Of a DNA stretch of 64,000 nt, positions 12,661 through 25,233 are shown in pieces; positions within the stretch are counted from its first letter, which is position 1; every line of letters begins with the position of its first letter. A program made the translations under genes and the position numbers. Under the pieces are notes generated by a model. The model was not told where the DNA came from and searched no databases. It worked only from the letters and a program-made list of their open reading frames with translations. The DNA is from Combretum micranthum (Eukaryota; Streptophyta; Magnoliopsida; Myrtales; Combretaceae), in contig JAMXBD010001245.1 of assembly GCA_024138025.1 (NCBI GenBank), forward strand, positions 367,935 through 431,934, in the 5' to 3' direction.

Positions 12661-12674
12661 TAGAGAGGGGCAAC
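12661..12674 (+). other. Probable polypurine tract before an LTR
   Basis: TAGAGAGGGGCAAC directly precedes TGTCAATTCC, the proposed LTR start at 12675. A purine-rich run immediately 5' of a TG is the expected primer for plus-strand synthesis. Confidence 0.5.
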
Positions 12675-14704
12675 TGTCAATTCCCCAATTTATCCTCTTA
12701 AAAAATATAAATAGAAAAATTCAAAAACCAGAAAATTTCTAAAAGTAGAAAATACAATAAAAATTAAAAAAATATTAAAATATAAAAATTATTAGCTAAG
12801 TTAAAATATAACAAAAAACTATATAAAAAAGTTAGAAAATTAGAAATTAAAAATTTTATAAAGTTTTGGAAACCTCATCGTTTTTAGTAAATAGACTATA
12901 TAAGAGTCATAAATAAAAACCCTTTTAAAACTAAAAAGAAAAAAAAGATAAAAAAAAATTAGGGAAAAAAAAGAAAAATATAAAGAAATTTTCATTTTAG
13001 GCTTTAAATAGATAAGATAGTCTTTTTGTAATAGGGTGAGTTGTTCACAAACTATTTTGGACCTTGGAACCTATATCATTTCGTCCCATTTTCATTAACA
13101 TCATATTGGGCTTGGCTGATATGGTATAATTATATTTTAAATTGGCACATAATAAGTAAACAAGCTAACTTAGTTGGTTCAAAGCATGTATGGCAAAATG
13201 AAGGTCATAGGCTCGAGACTAGCAGAGAGAAGGTCTATTTTTCTTTTTCCTAATCAGCACGTTCATTCACGTGCTAGCTAGTGCATGCGTGATTCCCATG
13301 CGCATCATCTCCTACATTTGGTCGATGCCATTAACGCTCCATGTTAGCTCGAAATGAGTGTGTTGAACTCATTTTGAGCTCAATTTTTTAACCCATTCGA
13401 CCTAAAAATTGGTACTAATATATCGAACAAACCTTTAAGCTACCCATTTGAATATCAAAAGCTAAAAAAATATTGAACGTTTTGTAACCTCCAACCAACT
13501 CCTTATGCTCTATAACTGCCCTTTAATGTCGAGGTGAAGAGACATAATGAAATTGTTTTCAAAAGGGGGATCATCTCTCTCCTCTTCAATTCTCCCTTTA
13601 GAGCTTCCTCTCTCAAAAAACTACCCTCGACTTCCTCTCTCTTTAGCTATGCAGAAACCGTCATGAGCAACCATAACCTCCCACCACCACTACCTTGAAC
13701 CTGTAGCCACCAAAACTGAAATCCTCCGAATCTCTCCCCCTTCAAATCCTCTCTCTCTTTACTTGAAACAAACCACTTCGACATCGCCCCATCATCGTCT
13801 CTAGAAACCAAACCAAGTTCCCCCACCACTACAAACTTGTACAGTTAGCACTCAACAGTTACTACAACAAAAAATACCCATCTCTACCCCTTTCAAAACC
13901 CGTTACAACCTGTGAACCTAGAACGAAAGTTAGCAGAACTACCCCTAATAACCCATTCGGCCACAAATCAATCACTTAAACTCTCCACTGAAACCACCGT
14001 CACTATAGACCAAAGCTGCGACCTCCATTAGAGACTCCAACTCTGTAAGCCTCTAGATTTTTCGGTAAATATATGTAAACCTTAAGAACCGGAAGTCAGA
14101 CCGGAACCCTAAAGTTAACCTAATTTTATGTTTAGTCTAGTGAATCTAGATCCGGCAATCCCGTGTTCTTAAACCATAGAAAATGAAATTAAGATAATTG
14201 TGGAATATGGTTTGTAATAATATCGGAAAGCTTAAAAATATCATATTCTTAATTTTCTAGTGTCTTTCGGATTCAAACGGGATTAGTTTTCAAAAATTGT
14301 GCCCTGGTGCACCGGATAGTAAAAATTTTTTTACAACACCAATAGATTCGTAAAAATATAAGGTTTTCAAAAATATTAGTTTTAGAATTTTTCGGTAACT
14401 AAAAATATCAGATATAGACCGTTTACGCGTATTTTCTTTACTACCAGTATTTTAATTGTCTAATTTACTATTCATAATACTTTTCTACTATTTATCTATC
14501 TCTACTTTTTCTACTACCCATTCTTACAACCTATATTCCTTTTTTACAATTTTCTTTTCCCATAAAAATTCTACACCACATATTACCAAACTTTTCTTAC
14601 ACTTTTCTTCTAAAATTAATTTTTAATTACTCTTTCTTTCATGCCATCAATTTTCTTTTTTTTTTCATTTATTTAATTAACTATAATTTCTCTCCAACTT
14701 TTCC

Positions 14705-14712
14705 TATAAATA
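14705..14712 (+). promoter_or_regulatory. TATA box of the solo LTR promoter
   Basis: TATAAATA is followed by CCCCCCTC and a CT/CA-rich leader (about 14713-14870), the classic layout of a plant core promoter. It orients the solo LTR on the plus strand and could still drive read-through transcription. Confidence 0.65.
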
Positions 14713-15238
14713 CCCCCCTCTTCTTTCATTTCTTTCACACTTCATCTACCCACAAATTTACTACCAAAATTCTCTTCTCAAAACTCTCTCTCCAAATACT
14801 CTCTCAAATTCCTTTCTACATACCCCCAAAATTCTCAAATATCACCACTTTTATCCACCATCAAATATCTTTTAGGTAATAAACTTTCTTTATATTACTT
14901 CTATCATGTTATGTAACTTTATATGATCATGGTGTGAGTTTCCTAAAGTTATTGTTATGAAAGCTATACTATGTGCATGTATTGTTCTTATTCATGAATA
15001 TCTATTTCTATGTTTCTATTGTTGTTATTATGTTTTGCTCGTATCATTAATGTTATTATGCTAACTTCTTATTTATATCTAACTAAACATATTTATGTAC
15101 TTATATATATTCTTTAAAGCATATAAGCTCACTTGTTATTTATATTATTTTCATGTTTTGCAATTTATTTATTTATTTCATGCTATTATTAAGACTGGTC
15201 ATTCTAGTCTTAGACTTGTCCTCATCAAGTCAAAACAA

Positions 15239-15279
15239 TTTTCTTTTCTTTTCTTTTCTTTTCTTTTCTTTTCTTTTCC
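15239..15279. repeat. (TTTTC)n microsatellite
   Basis: About eight tandem TTTTC units inside the solo LTR. Confidence 0.9.
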
Positions 15280-18200
15280 TTTTGGGACTAGTCTATTCTT
15301 AGTCCCGGGATACCTTGATGAAGCTAAGGTTCCCAATACTTGACTTTACTATTATGCACTTATTACATTTATCCTATTATGTTGTTTTTTTTTCATAGTT
15401 ACATATTCTCATTCATGCATAAACATGTTGATATTGTCTCAACCATAATTAAAATGAGTTTTCTTAAATAATAAAAATAAAAAATCTCTTTAAAAATATT
15501 TTGTCATATAGGAAATGATTTTTCCATAAAAGCTTAAAGTTTATCTTAACAAATATTTTCTAAAGTTAGATAAATTTAGCTCAAGTTTTAGTAATAATAC
15601 TATATGGGATTTCATCAATAAATACATAAAATAAAGTTATCACAAATTCTCTTTTTTAACCAACAAAATAGGAAAGTTTCTTTAAACTTAATTTTTTTTG
15701 TTTAACAAAAGTTTTTTTAAACTCATATGTGAAGCTTTCATCAACATACTAAGGTTTAGATAAGTTTTATAAAAATTATCAAAGAATAACCTTTCTAAGG
15801 ATAAGCTTTACTTAAAAAATAAAAATAATAAATAACTTATAAGATCATTGATATTATTTATTTAAGGTGGATCTAACTTTAGAAAAACTTTAGAACACAT
15901 AACCAAGAAATATTTAGAAAAACTACAATTTTCAACCACTAAAAATAAAGTTGTAGCAATCATAAAACACTAAAATTACTTTTTGAAAATTTAATTATTC
16001 TTAACATTAAGAAATGGAGTTAAAAGAAGGAAATACTCACTTATAAAATTTTCCCAACAAAACTAAAAATGAGATTATCAAGTCTTAGCTTTTCTCACTT
16101 TTAAAACACATTGTTTTCCAAAATCATTGTTGAGACAATACCACTAAATTCATGCATATAGTTTGAGTATATATATATTCAAAGGATTTTTCAACCATAC
16201 AAAATATCTATATTTTTGTACAAGAGCCCTTGAATGAAGAAAAGTTTGAAAACTCTAGTTTTGAAATCTTGAATTTCCGTATCAATTTTGTATGTCACTA
16301 TTCCAAGACCCAAATGACTTACTTTGATAAAAAAAAAAAACTTTATAAATAGATAGATCTTTTCAAGTAGGTAGAAATCAATATATAATATGCGAAATTC
16401 TGAGTTAAAATAAGAAAGTTATGGTCATTTTAAGTTGAGATTTCCATTCATACGATTTTTGACGACTTCAATAAGATAGAATTAGAGAAATTGAGTAGAT
16501 CTTGGATGAAATATTCACTTGTTTAGGTGTTGAGGATCAAGGTCTTCTTTTCCCTGAGGATTATTTCGACCCATAGAAGATCGCTATGGATGAGTGAGTT
16601 TCCTTTACGTTTATGTATTCGTGCATGTGCCTGTAGAATAGAGCACTAAATGTTAGGAAAAGATAAAATTGATATGCATGTGGGATATCTTAGGAATTAT
16701 ATATGTGAATTGTTATGTGCGATCAATGAACGAGAAGTATATCGGAACCTGATCTGTGATTGATATAATTGTTTCTATGTATGTATTGCCATGTGTGTAA
16801 TTATTGCTTGATCACTTTATATGATTTAATGTCATATTGGAATCCCCATATAATAAATTGCTGATGCATATCACTTAGAATATCATTTCGAAATTTTGCT
16901 ACTACACCACACCGTGGGACCGGAAATGTAAGCTGTCTAGCTATATCTTGAGGGTTAGGACGTTCGGGGAATACGACCTCAAGTTGTAGCCAAGCTGGAT
17001 CGATCGCTTTGGATAAGGAAAGCCCGGGGACTAGTAGTACGGTTCGTTAGAATCCCAAGACGTGCGTAAACTTTTAAGGAGGTCGTTTGGGGCCCAGTTC
17101 AAATCATTCCCTAACCACCGATGGATAGGTAAATCCATCACACATACGAAACCAGATAACCGTATGTAATGTTTGATCATATGGTTGTTGCATTTCATAT
17201 GCTTGATTAATAAACTTGGTTGATTACCTATTATGAGTACTTTTTGCATAAGGAATATCTTACTAAGCTAGTTATGCTTATACCCCTATAGACTTTTGAT
17301 GTTGCAGGATCGTTATTTTGCACTTGAGACCATCTTAATCACCCGGGTAGAATCTTTATTTTGGAAAGTTTTTAGAGAAACTCTGGTTTGAAGTCTTAGA
17401 GTAGATTTCTTCTAAAATCCTCTAGCTTTAGTTATTTATCTTAGTAAGACCATGTTGTTATTATCATGGGAATGCCCCTTAGAAGTTATAAGACTTTATA
17501 TTTCAATGAAAAATATTAAGTATTATTTTGCATGTTCCGTACCAATATTTTAAAATGCATTACTTCATCGGTCTTCCTTTAATGTGAATGTACGCCTTGT
17601 ACTGATATGGAAGCTTTTGAGTGACTAAGGTAGTCATTCTTAAGTTTTAACATTGCATATGGTGGATTGTCGCGATTAGGGTACCCGTTGGGGCGTAACA
17701 AACTCCCCACACGCACATCATCAACCATCCTAACTCCATCGTGACTGAAGCTCCATAACTACGACTAACCTCAAAACCACCTTCTCTACCCAAGTCTTCA
17801 GCCACAAATTGCCATGAACCCCAAGACAAACCCAGGAACCGAACCCACACCCATAGCAGTAGCTAACTTCGCCTCACACCAATAACTACAGATTGCCGGC
17901 TCACTTCAATTTAATCGAGAGTAAGGGGCTATAGTTTTTGTTTTTTTCTTTTGTAGGTCTTGAAGACACTAGCCAAGCCGAGCCATTGCATGTCGAAGGA
18001 GTCAAGTGTTAACTGGACTTGTGTTGATCCAAGTTGACCTACGAAGCTGTAGCTAGGTTTGCTACGTGGAAGTCCATCCTTTTCTTTTTTATCATGTTTC
18101 GTTAATTTGTCTTGCTAGTTAATTTATTTTCTAATTGTTATCTTGTTTGTAAATATCCCCTTGTAACATGTAAAAATCTAAAAATAATGAAAAACAAAAT

Positions 18201-19582
18201 AAAAAAAAAGAAGGAAAAAAAGAATATATTATAATAATATATCACATGGTACACAATTTTATGCAAACGGTACGATATACATCATATAAAAATCTTTCAG
18301 GAACATATATGATTAATGACATGTGGTGCGCATGTTATAAAAATTATACAGGTTCCTGAACCAAAAAAAAGTGTGCATGTGATTATATGTGATCTGCATG
18401 CTATATTTCTGCTACTGATGATAATATGATGACTAGATAAATTAAATTAGTAAATGAAAGTTTAGGATATAATTTTTTTGTATGATTAGCAAATTAATTT
18501 TTTAGAGTTCAATCAAGAAAATTAGCAAGAAAGATAATTTTTAGGGTTATTCGCTTTCAAATCGCTTATTAAAAAACATGTTCTATATTTGATATATGTC
18601 GTTTTAACAATGGTTTGCGATTGTTATTTTAGAAAATTATCAATAGATTTCAAAAATTATTTTGCACGATAGCTTAAAGTATGCTTAGTTTTTAGGTCCT
18701 CTTTGAATATCATCTTTTTTTTTTTATCAAAAACTCAAAAAATGGAAAGTTCACAAAAATCTTCAAAAATCATTTATCTCTTTTTACATCTTTCCAATAT
18801 ATGCTATATATATATATATATATATTGTAAAAATCTTTTTGCAGAAATATATATATGTATATATGTATCATTAGTTTATTTTCTAAAAATATTTAAATTA
18901 GAATAAATGAGGTTTTCTTAAAAATACACCACTTTAGGAGTTTCAAAAATAAGTATAAAAATTAGACCTTTCGAGGACTTTTTAGAAACAAAAATCAAAG
19001 TGGATAAATAACTTTCACAAGTGGTTTTTCAAAATTAAAAAGAATAAATAAACTAAAAATATTACAAAAATCATAATGAACTACAAGGGCCTGATTCCAG
19101 CTAGCAGATATGTAGGCATTTAACGGGTAGTCACAACAATAAAAAACTCGGGTATTTTTCAATAACAACAAAATATGTTTGTATAATATAAATCTATTTT
19201 TTAAAAAAGATAAAATTGAAAAATCCAAAATTTTTTTATATGACTTTTTGGCCCATATGATTCAAGATTTCTAAAACCCATAAAAAGCCTAAATAACCAT
19301 TTAGGTTTTAGAATAGTAACCTATGGATCTATCTACTTTTGTCTTTTTTATGTGGACCAGTGGCCGAACTAAAAACCAAACCACCCATTTGGTTTCTAGT
19401 TCACTATTTTTTTGGCTTTAGCTGGTGACGACTCCAAATACAACCAATTTTAAGAAACTAAGCTTTTTACAGAACCCTACTAGTTCATTCTGGAATGTTT
19501 TGTGTCAAACTAGCTTAGTTTGATACAGGTCGGAACCTTTTAGGAGAATAGAAGCAAAAGTCGGCTCGATAGGAAGAGGAAG

Positions 19583-19620
19583 AGGGAGAGAGAGAGAGAA
19601 GAGGAGAGAGAGAGAGAGAT
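19583..19620. repeat. (GA)n microsatellite
   Basis: An interrupted GA run between the probable LTR end and the decayed gypsy gag. Confidence 0.9.
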
Positions 19621-19629
19621 TACCACCTA

Positions 19630-20240
19630 GTTGGAGATGAAAGAATTGTTATGGAGGTGCTTTGATCCAAAGTATTACAATCACGACTTGTTGATAAGTA
19701 TGTAATCCTTATGCTAGGGATTGATGAGTGTGACTGAATATATTCACGAATTGAATATAATGACTGTATGCAACCAAATTACAAAGACTCTAAAGTAAGC
19801 TAGCACTTGTATCATTATAGAGTTGTGGAACGAGATTACTAATACAATGGAGTTGCAAAGAATTGCTATGTTAGAAGAGCTTATGCAAATAGTTGAGAAG
19901 CTTCAATGACAATAAAAAAAAAAAAAAGATTTGTCTAAGTCTTCTGTTAAATTTTCTAAATCTAACAATCATAAGAAGAGTTATTGGTTTAATGATAAGA
20001 AGAGTTATAAGAATGGTAGAGAATCAAAGAGTATTGAACGAGAGGCATTAGGAGAGTTAAAGGGGTCTAAAAAGCATAGTAAGGAGATAGGAAAATATTA
20101 TGTACTGAAACCTACTAATTTAGGAGTTGTAATAAAAGAAAAAGAAGCAGCCACATTAAGTATTTTAAATACTTAGGTTAAGGACATACGACTGCACAGT
20201 GTTTGAACCATCATGTGATGGTGAATCACATTGGTTATAA
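19630..20240 (+). pseudogene. Decayed Ty3/gypsy gag with zinc-knuckle remnant
   Basis: The open part at 19931-20176 encodes a lysine/serine-rich segment (KSNNHKKSYWFNDKKSY), typical of the basic linker before a nucleocapsid domain. Directly after it, about 20150-20205 reads across a stop as a CCHC zinc knuckle with altered residues: C replaced by Y in KYLGYGHTTAQC-like codons, with the G-H and final C still visible. Upstream (19640-19910) there is no intact frame. Position and orientation agree with the RT and integrase relics downstream. Confidence 0.6.
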
Positions 20241-20721
20241 AAAAAGCAAACGATGGTTTGAGGAGGAAAGTAAGACGGTTAAATCTAATGAAAGTGAAAA
20301 GAGTAAGGATGGGGATAAGCTAGTTACTAAAAGATGCTAATTATTAAGGGGTAAGTCCAGAAGAATCTCAATGTAATACCTATATCTAATTTGAAGTAGT
20401 GTGCAATGTGTTTCATATTAAATTATTGGTCAAGGGGTGGTATGTGTAGGTAATAAGCTATACTAATATGCTAATCACAACTGTTGATAAGCTGAAATTG
20501 TCAAATGTAATCCATCTTCATCTCTATTGTTTGCATTAGTTGAATAACTAGGACTTAGTTTATGTAACAAAACAAGTATATGTACCAATTTCTCTTCCTA
20601 AGAAACATTTTGCAGAATTGTGTGATGTGGTGCAAATGAGTGTTTCACCTACTATGTTGGGTTGTCCATGGTTGTTTGATCAAACTGTGAACCATGATTG
20701 GTAGATTAATACTTATTTGGT

Positions 20722-21103
20722 TTTGGAAAAATTACAAATTATCCCCTTAAACTTTTACTTACATGCAGATTCACCCCCTAAACTTTAAAAATAAGCTTTT
20801 AAACCCCTTAAACTGTTAAAAATTGGAACAGTTAAGGATACTTAACATTGTCCATTAAAACAAAATGGGTAGAGTTGCGAAATACTCTCTCAAATTTTCA
20901 CCTATGTATGGATTCACACCCTAAAGTTTCATCTATGTGTGGATTTACCTCCTCCCCATGAATTCATAAAAAAATGTTAACTATCCTTAATTATGTCAAT
21001 ATTTAAAGTTTAAGGAGTTAAAATGCTCACTTTAAAAGTTCAGGGAATGAATTTGCACTTTGGTAAAACTTTAGGAAGGTAATTTGCAAATTCCCCTTTA
21101 GTT
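20722..21103. mobile_element. MITE with terminal inverted repeats inside the gypsy relic
   Basis: The left end reads AAATTATCCCCTTAAACTTTTAC. The right end read on the minus strand gives GGGGAATTTGCAAATTACC followed by TTCCTAAAGTTTTAC, so about 35 bp are inverted with a few mismatches. The element is about 380 bp, has no ORF, and separates the protease part from the RT part of the gypsy relic. Exact ends and target duplication are uncertain because of T-rich flanks. Confidence 0.7.
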
Positions 21104-21479
21104 TTTTTTATCAATGGGAAGAGAATAAGTTATTTACTATGAGCTCAGCTACTATGAAGGAGACACATAAAAAGTTAAATCCTCCTAAGAAAGAACCTTT
21201 ATTATTAAGTTAGGGAGCAGTTAAGCAAGAAATTGTGAATACGCAGTAGTTATGTTTGCTTCATTTGAATAGGTTTAGGTGATAGAAAGTAAATGTTTTA
21301 TTTGAGATGTTATGTAATAGTTGCTGATGGAATTCACAAATGTATTTCCTAATGAGCATTCTAAAGGATCACCTCCTTTAAGAGGAATGTAGCATTAAAT
21401 TATTCTAGTTTTTAAGGTTACAATACCTAATTGGCTTGCTCATAGAATGAATCTTGAATAAAGCAATGAATTGAAGTGT

Positions 21480-22570
21480 TAAGTTAATGAGTTGCTAGAG
21501 ATGGGGTTGTACGCAAGAGAATGAGCCCATGTTCTATTCCAACATTATTGGAGCCCAAGAATGATGGTAGATAGAGGATATGTATTGATAGTCATACTAT
21601 CAATCACATTAGTATGAACTACAAGACTTATCTTGATGATATGGTTGATAAATTATATGATCCCCATTTGTTCTGTAAAATATACGAAAATGTGGATATC
21701 ACCACATTAGAATGAAGGCTGCTGATGAGTGGAAACAACATTCAAGACCAAGTATGTCTTTATGAATGGAATGCCCTTTGGCTTGTCTAATGCTTTTAAT
21801 ACTTTTGTGCACTTCCTCAACTATGTATTGAGGGGTTTTTGAGGACGTTTGTAGTGGCATTGAGGAACGAGAAGTTTTATGCTAATCAAAAGAAGTGTAT
21901 CTTGTGTTATTCATAGGTTATGTTTTTGGGATAAGTGGTTTTTGATGAGGGTATCCACTTTAATGATTAGAAGATTAAAGCAATCATTGAATGACCTGTT
22001 CCTACTAATATATTTTAGGTTTATATCTTTCATGGCCTTACTTCTTTTTATAGGAGATTTATTAGGGATATTGGCACTAACCGGCTCCTCATATAGAGTT
22101 GACAAAGAAAGGAGTTCCATTTCAATGGAAGAAATCACTTTAGCATAGTTTTGATCTTATCAAGCAAAAGTTGACAACATCATCGCTATTAGTACTTCCT
22201 AATTTCAACAAGATATTTGAATTAGATTATGATGATTTGAATAATGGACTTGGTGCAATAGCCATGCAAGATCTTGCCTTATTACATATCTTAAGAACAA
22301 GCTTCATGGTAGCCTTAAATCATCCATCAATTATATTCTTTTATTTGGGGTCATATATAGTAACATTGCATTTTACCTAAAGAATTCATTATTTTCACTA
22401 ATTATGAGTCTCTTAAGTATCTTAGAGTTTAAAGTAAGATGTCTAAAAGACATGTGCATTAGGTAGAATTTTTGGATTCTTTTTCCTACACTATTAATTA
22501 CAAGCATGGAAATTCTAATGTGGTGGTTGATGTATTATCTAAAAATGATATCTTGCGAAGTTATTAGGGC
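21480..22570 (+). pseudogene. Decayed Ty3/gypsy reverse transcriptase and RNase H
   Basis: Across several frames the RT order is clear. About 21530-21610 reads like P-x-L-L-E-P-K-x-D-G-R then C-I-D-S. About 21625-21660 has LDDMVDKLY. About 21690-21740 has H-H-x-R-M-K-A-x-D-E. About 21765-21835 has NGMPFGLSNAF followed by FVHFLNYVLRGF. The catalytic YxDD lies in lost sequence near 21850, where a run of codons is missing. RNase H and connection segments follow at 22000-22560. Stops and frameshifts are frequent and no functional product is possible. Orientation matches the gag and integrase relics, so this is one old element. Confidence 0.8.
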
Positions 22571-22599
22571 TTGAGTAGATTATGACTCAATAATTGAAT

Positions 22600-23480
22600 G
22601 ACAAACTATTTGCACATATTGTGGTTGCTTGTAGTAATGGAAGAATTGTGAGTGGTTATAATGTGACTGATAGATATTTGTTTAAGCATCACAAATTGTG
22701 TATTCCATAGGGTTCTATATAAGATATGATACTATAAAAGGCTATTCTAGTGATTTTTTTAGCACTTTGGTAATATAGAACTTTAGATGCTTTGCAAGAA
22801 CACTTCTATTAGCTTAGTATGGTTAGAGGTGTCTATAAAGTGATAAAAAGCTATTTTATTTATAAGAAGGCTAAGAGTAGGAGTAAACCGCAAGGGTTAT
22901 ATATGTTGCTACCTATTCTTATCAAGCCATAGACAGATCTGAACATAGATTTTGTTCTACGACATTATAGAACTCATATAGAACATGATTATATTGTCAT
23001 AGAGGTTAAAAGGTTTAGCAAAATGACATAATATATTTCTTATCACAAGGTTGATGATCTTATGTATATTATAGACTTATTCATGTAAGGCATGGTTAGG
23101 CTCCAAGTATTCCACAAAACATTGTTTCCAATCGTGATGTCAAATTCTTCAATTATTTTTAGAAGACTTTATGGAAGTGTTTGAAAAGATAGTTGTTATT
23201 CAGTACAGCTTATCATCCACGGACTGATGACTAGACTAAAGTGGTGAACAAGACCTTGGGTACATCATGAGAAAAATTGTGGGAAAAAATTTGAGAGATT
23301 AATGTCATTGTTTGCCTATTGTAGAATTTTCTTACAATCATTTATTGCATAGGGCAACTGGAAAGACACCTTTGAGGTCGACTAAGGCTTTAATCCAAAC
23401 ACATCACGGGATTTACTTCCAAAACCTCCTATAGATGAAGATAGTGAAAGAGGAAGGAAAGAGCTAAAAAGGTACAATAG
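22600..23480 (+). pseudogene. Decayed Ty3/gypsy integrase
   Basis: The HHCC zinc-binding part is visible at about 22690-22880: FKHHKLCIP, a G-H-F-G-like stretch, and an H-F-Y-W-like stretch ending near K-K-A-K-S-R. It is followed by the core at about 22890-23260, which contains L-N-I-D-F-V-L (first catalytic Asp), RFSKMT and NRDVKF-like codons (second Asp). It ends in STAYHP-like codons near 23205. The glutamate-containing segment (V-V-N-K-T-L) is recognisable at about 23240-23260. Several stops interrupt every frame. Confidence 0.8.
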
Positions 23481-23539
23481 TTACATTGAAATGTTATTGT
23501 GTTTAAAGTCTAATTGACAAGACCAAAAGAGAGTGAATA

Positions 23540-23760
23540 AGGGAAAGTGATAAGTATGTTTTAACTCAAAGGTTTAGCTTGAATTCATAGGAAAGAGGGG
23601 TTAAAAGTTAACTCCTCGACCTAAAGATTTTCTTTAAATATTGAAGGGAGTCAATGATGATGCTTATAAAGCTGATTTGTCAAGTGATTATGGTGGTGCA
23701 TATGCTACCTTCAATATTATTGATTTGTTCCTTATGGGTTAAATGAGTTTAACTTATATT
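23540..23760 (+). pseudogene. Gypsy integrase C-terminal GPY/F-like module, decayed
   Basis: Codons around 23585-23740 read as K-L-T-P-R-P, F-K-I-L-K-x-V-N-D, A-Y-K-A-D-L-S-S-D-Y-G-G and T-F-N-I-I-D-L-F. These are the expected elements of the GPY/F module and the pol C-terminus. They tie the gag, RT and IN relics into one plus-strand element of about 4.3 kb. No chromodomain was recognised after it. Confidence 0.6.
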
Positions 23761-25233
23761 TGATGGAAATTTCGAAGTGTCTCATTAAGATGATAGGGAT
23801 CAAGAGATGATTGGTTCTATTACTTAAAGCATGAGCTAAATAATTACAAAAATTAGCTCAACATATTGTATTAAAGCAGTTAACGGAGGACGAATATTAA
23901 TTCTTCCATCATTATTTTCTTCTTTTTGTGGGAGTATATCATTCAATTTGTGCCTAAGAGGTTGAGAAAATATCAAAATTGGACATGAGATGAACTAGTG
24001 CCTTGATTAAAGAGAAGTATTGCCAATTTTTCATGTTAAGAGGAAACACGACTTCCACCATACCCGTATCTCTATCCATATTTATCATGAGAAGCACACC
24101 TATGGACACACCAATGTTCTTTTAGCTAGGCTGTGTACTATAGACCAAGATATGTTCTTATCAATGTTTCTCATTGAATGTGTTTCTATTCATATTTTTT
24201 ATACATTTTATTAGGTTATGTTATTTTATGTCACTTCTACCTCTAAAGTTGTTGAGGGACTAGATATTAGGGCATTGTAGACCTTATTTTCAGTATTTTA
24301 TAGCGAATATTCATAAGAATTTTTTTCTTTTCTTAATTCTTTCAATCTCACCTTAAATTGATGAAATTCATTGTTTCTTCTTATCATTTGTCATATCAAT
24401 TGGATAGATAACTAGTTCAATCTTTTTTCCTGGTGTGTAATGTTAAAGAGGAGGGTTATGCATATCCTTTTCTTTTCTATTGTTATTTGAAAATCTAAAA
24501 CCTAAAAACAGTTATATGTTTGTGAAAGATTTGTGAAGGTGATCCTTGAGAATATTTTACATATTAATTATATCCATATCACAAATATTAATAAGCCATT
24601 TTGGATACAGTCTCCCTAAGCCCATGCCAACCTTTTTTGGTCATAGGCTGAGCTCTTTGGGCTCTATCTGACTTGACTTAGGCCTTAGGCTGATTGTGCA
24701 AAGTCAAATTGAATCGGCTTAATTGGCAACAACTCGATCAATCCTTGTGCGTTGCTAAAGACTTTGAATCATCTTTTGAAGACCTCTAACTTGTTAGGTT
24801 GGATTTACACCAATCAAGTAAACATGTTGTCTTTAAATCACACCTTAGGATCTCATAATCTAACATAGTAGGAAGATATAGTTTTCTAATTTAATGTAAA
24901 ACCTTTCTTAATATTGCTGGATACACTTACCACTATGGTGATCAACTTTCTAATATAATTATTACCTCAACTTTTATAAATAAGCCCCTCAACCCTCTAA
25001 TAATATCATCAATGCACATTATATACTTTTAACTATTACATCACTTAAATCATCCCTCATACTCTAACTTAAGTAATGGAGTGATCCCAATGGATAACCC
25101 TTTATTTGTTCCACTTACATATTCTTCATCTTGCAATCCTAAGAAAATTCTTAATTTGAAGGCCTAGCAACCCTAGTCTCCACCGACGAAAGTTTAAGAC
25201 AAATAAGGTCATTGAATAAATAGGCAAGTAGAG
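23761..25233. other. Gene-free region after the gypsy relic
   Basis: This region probably begins with the 3' internal/LTR sequence of the decayed gypsy element, but no LTR boundary or partner was found. No coding frame is supported. Confidence 0.4.

Larger units (their letters stand above)
14039..17705 (+). mobile_element. Solo LTR of a Ty3/gypsy element, TSD AACTC
   Basis: The LTR spans 14044-17700 (3657 bp), begins TGTAAGCC and ends GGGGCGTAACA. It is flanked by the perfect 5-bp duplication AACTC at 14039-14043 and 17701-17705. No PBS, PPT or coding sequence lies inside, so it is a solo LTR left by LTR-LTR recombination. It has an LTR promoter (TATAAATA at 14705-14712 followed by a C-rich initiator stretch). 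A GC-richer segment lies at about 16900-17160, and there is an intron-acceptor-like TTGCAG near 17306. The length suits chromoviruses with long LTRs (Tekay/Del type), but the lineage is inferred. Confidence 0.88.
12675..19425 (+). mobile_element. Probable Tat/Ogre-like LTR, interrupted by a nested solo LTR
   Basis: The start is set by the PPT-like tract and TGTCAATTCCCC. The end is placed near 19425, before TGGTGACGACTCCA, which resembles the primer-binding region of Tat/Ogre elements (TGGCGACTCC type). Removing the 3.66-kb insertion at 14044-17700 plus one duplication leaves an LTR of about 3.1 kb, a plausible size. The sequence at 13560-14040 joins smoothly to 17706-17900: both halves are C-rich with repeated ACCACC-type words. 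Internal-type sequence appears on both sides, so this is a recombined or decayed copy, and the second LTR is not in the window. The 3' boundary is uncertain. Confidence 0.4.

Noticed and set aside
13170..13215. tRNA-like stretch with a B-box-like GGCTCGAGACT
   Set aside because: No A box, acceptor stem or cloverleaf could be formed, and the stretch lies in LTR-like sequence.
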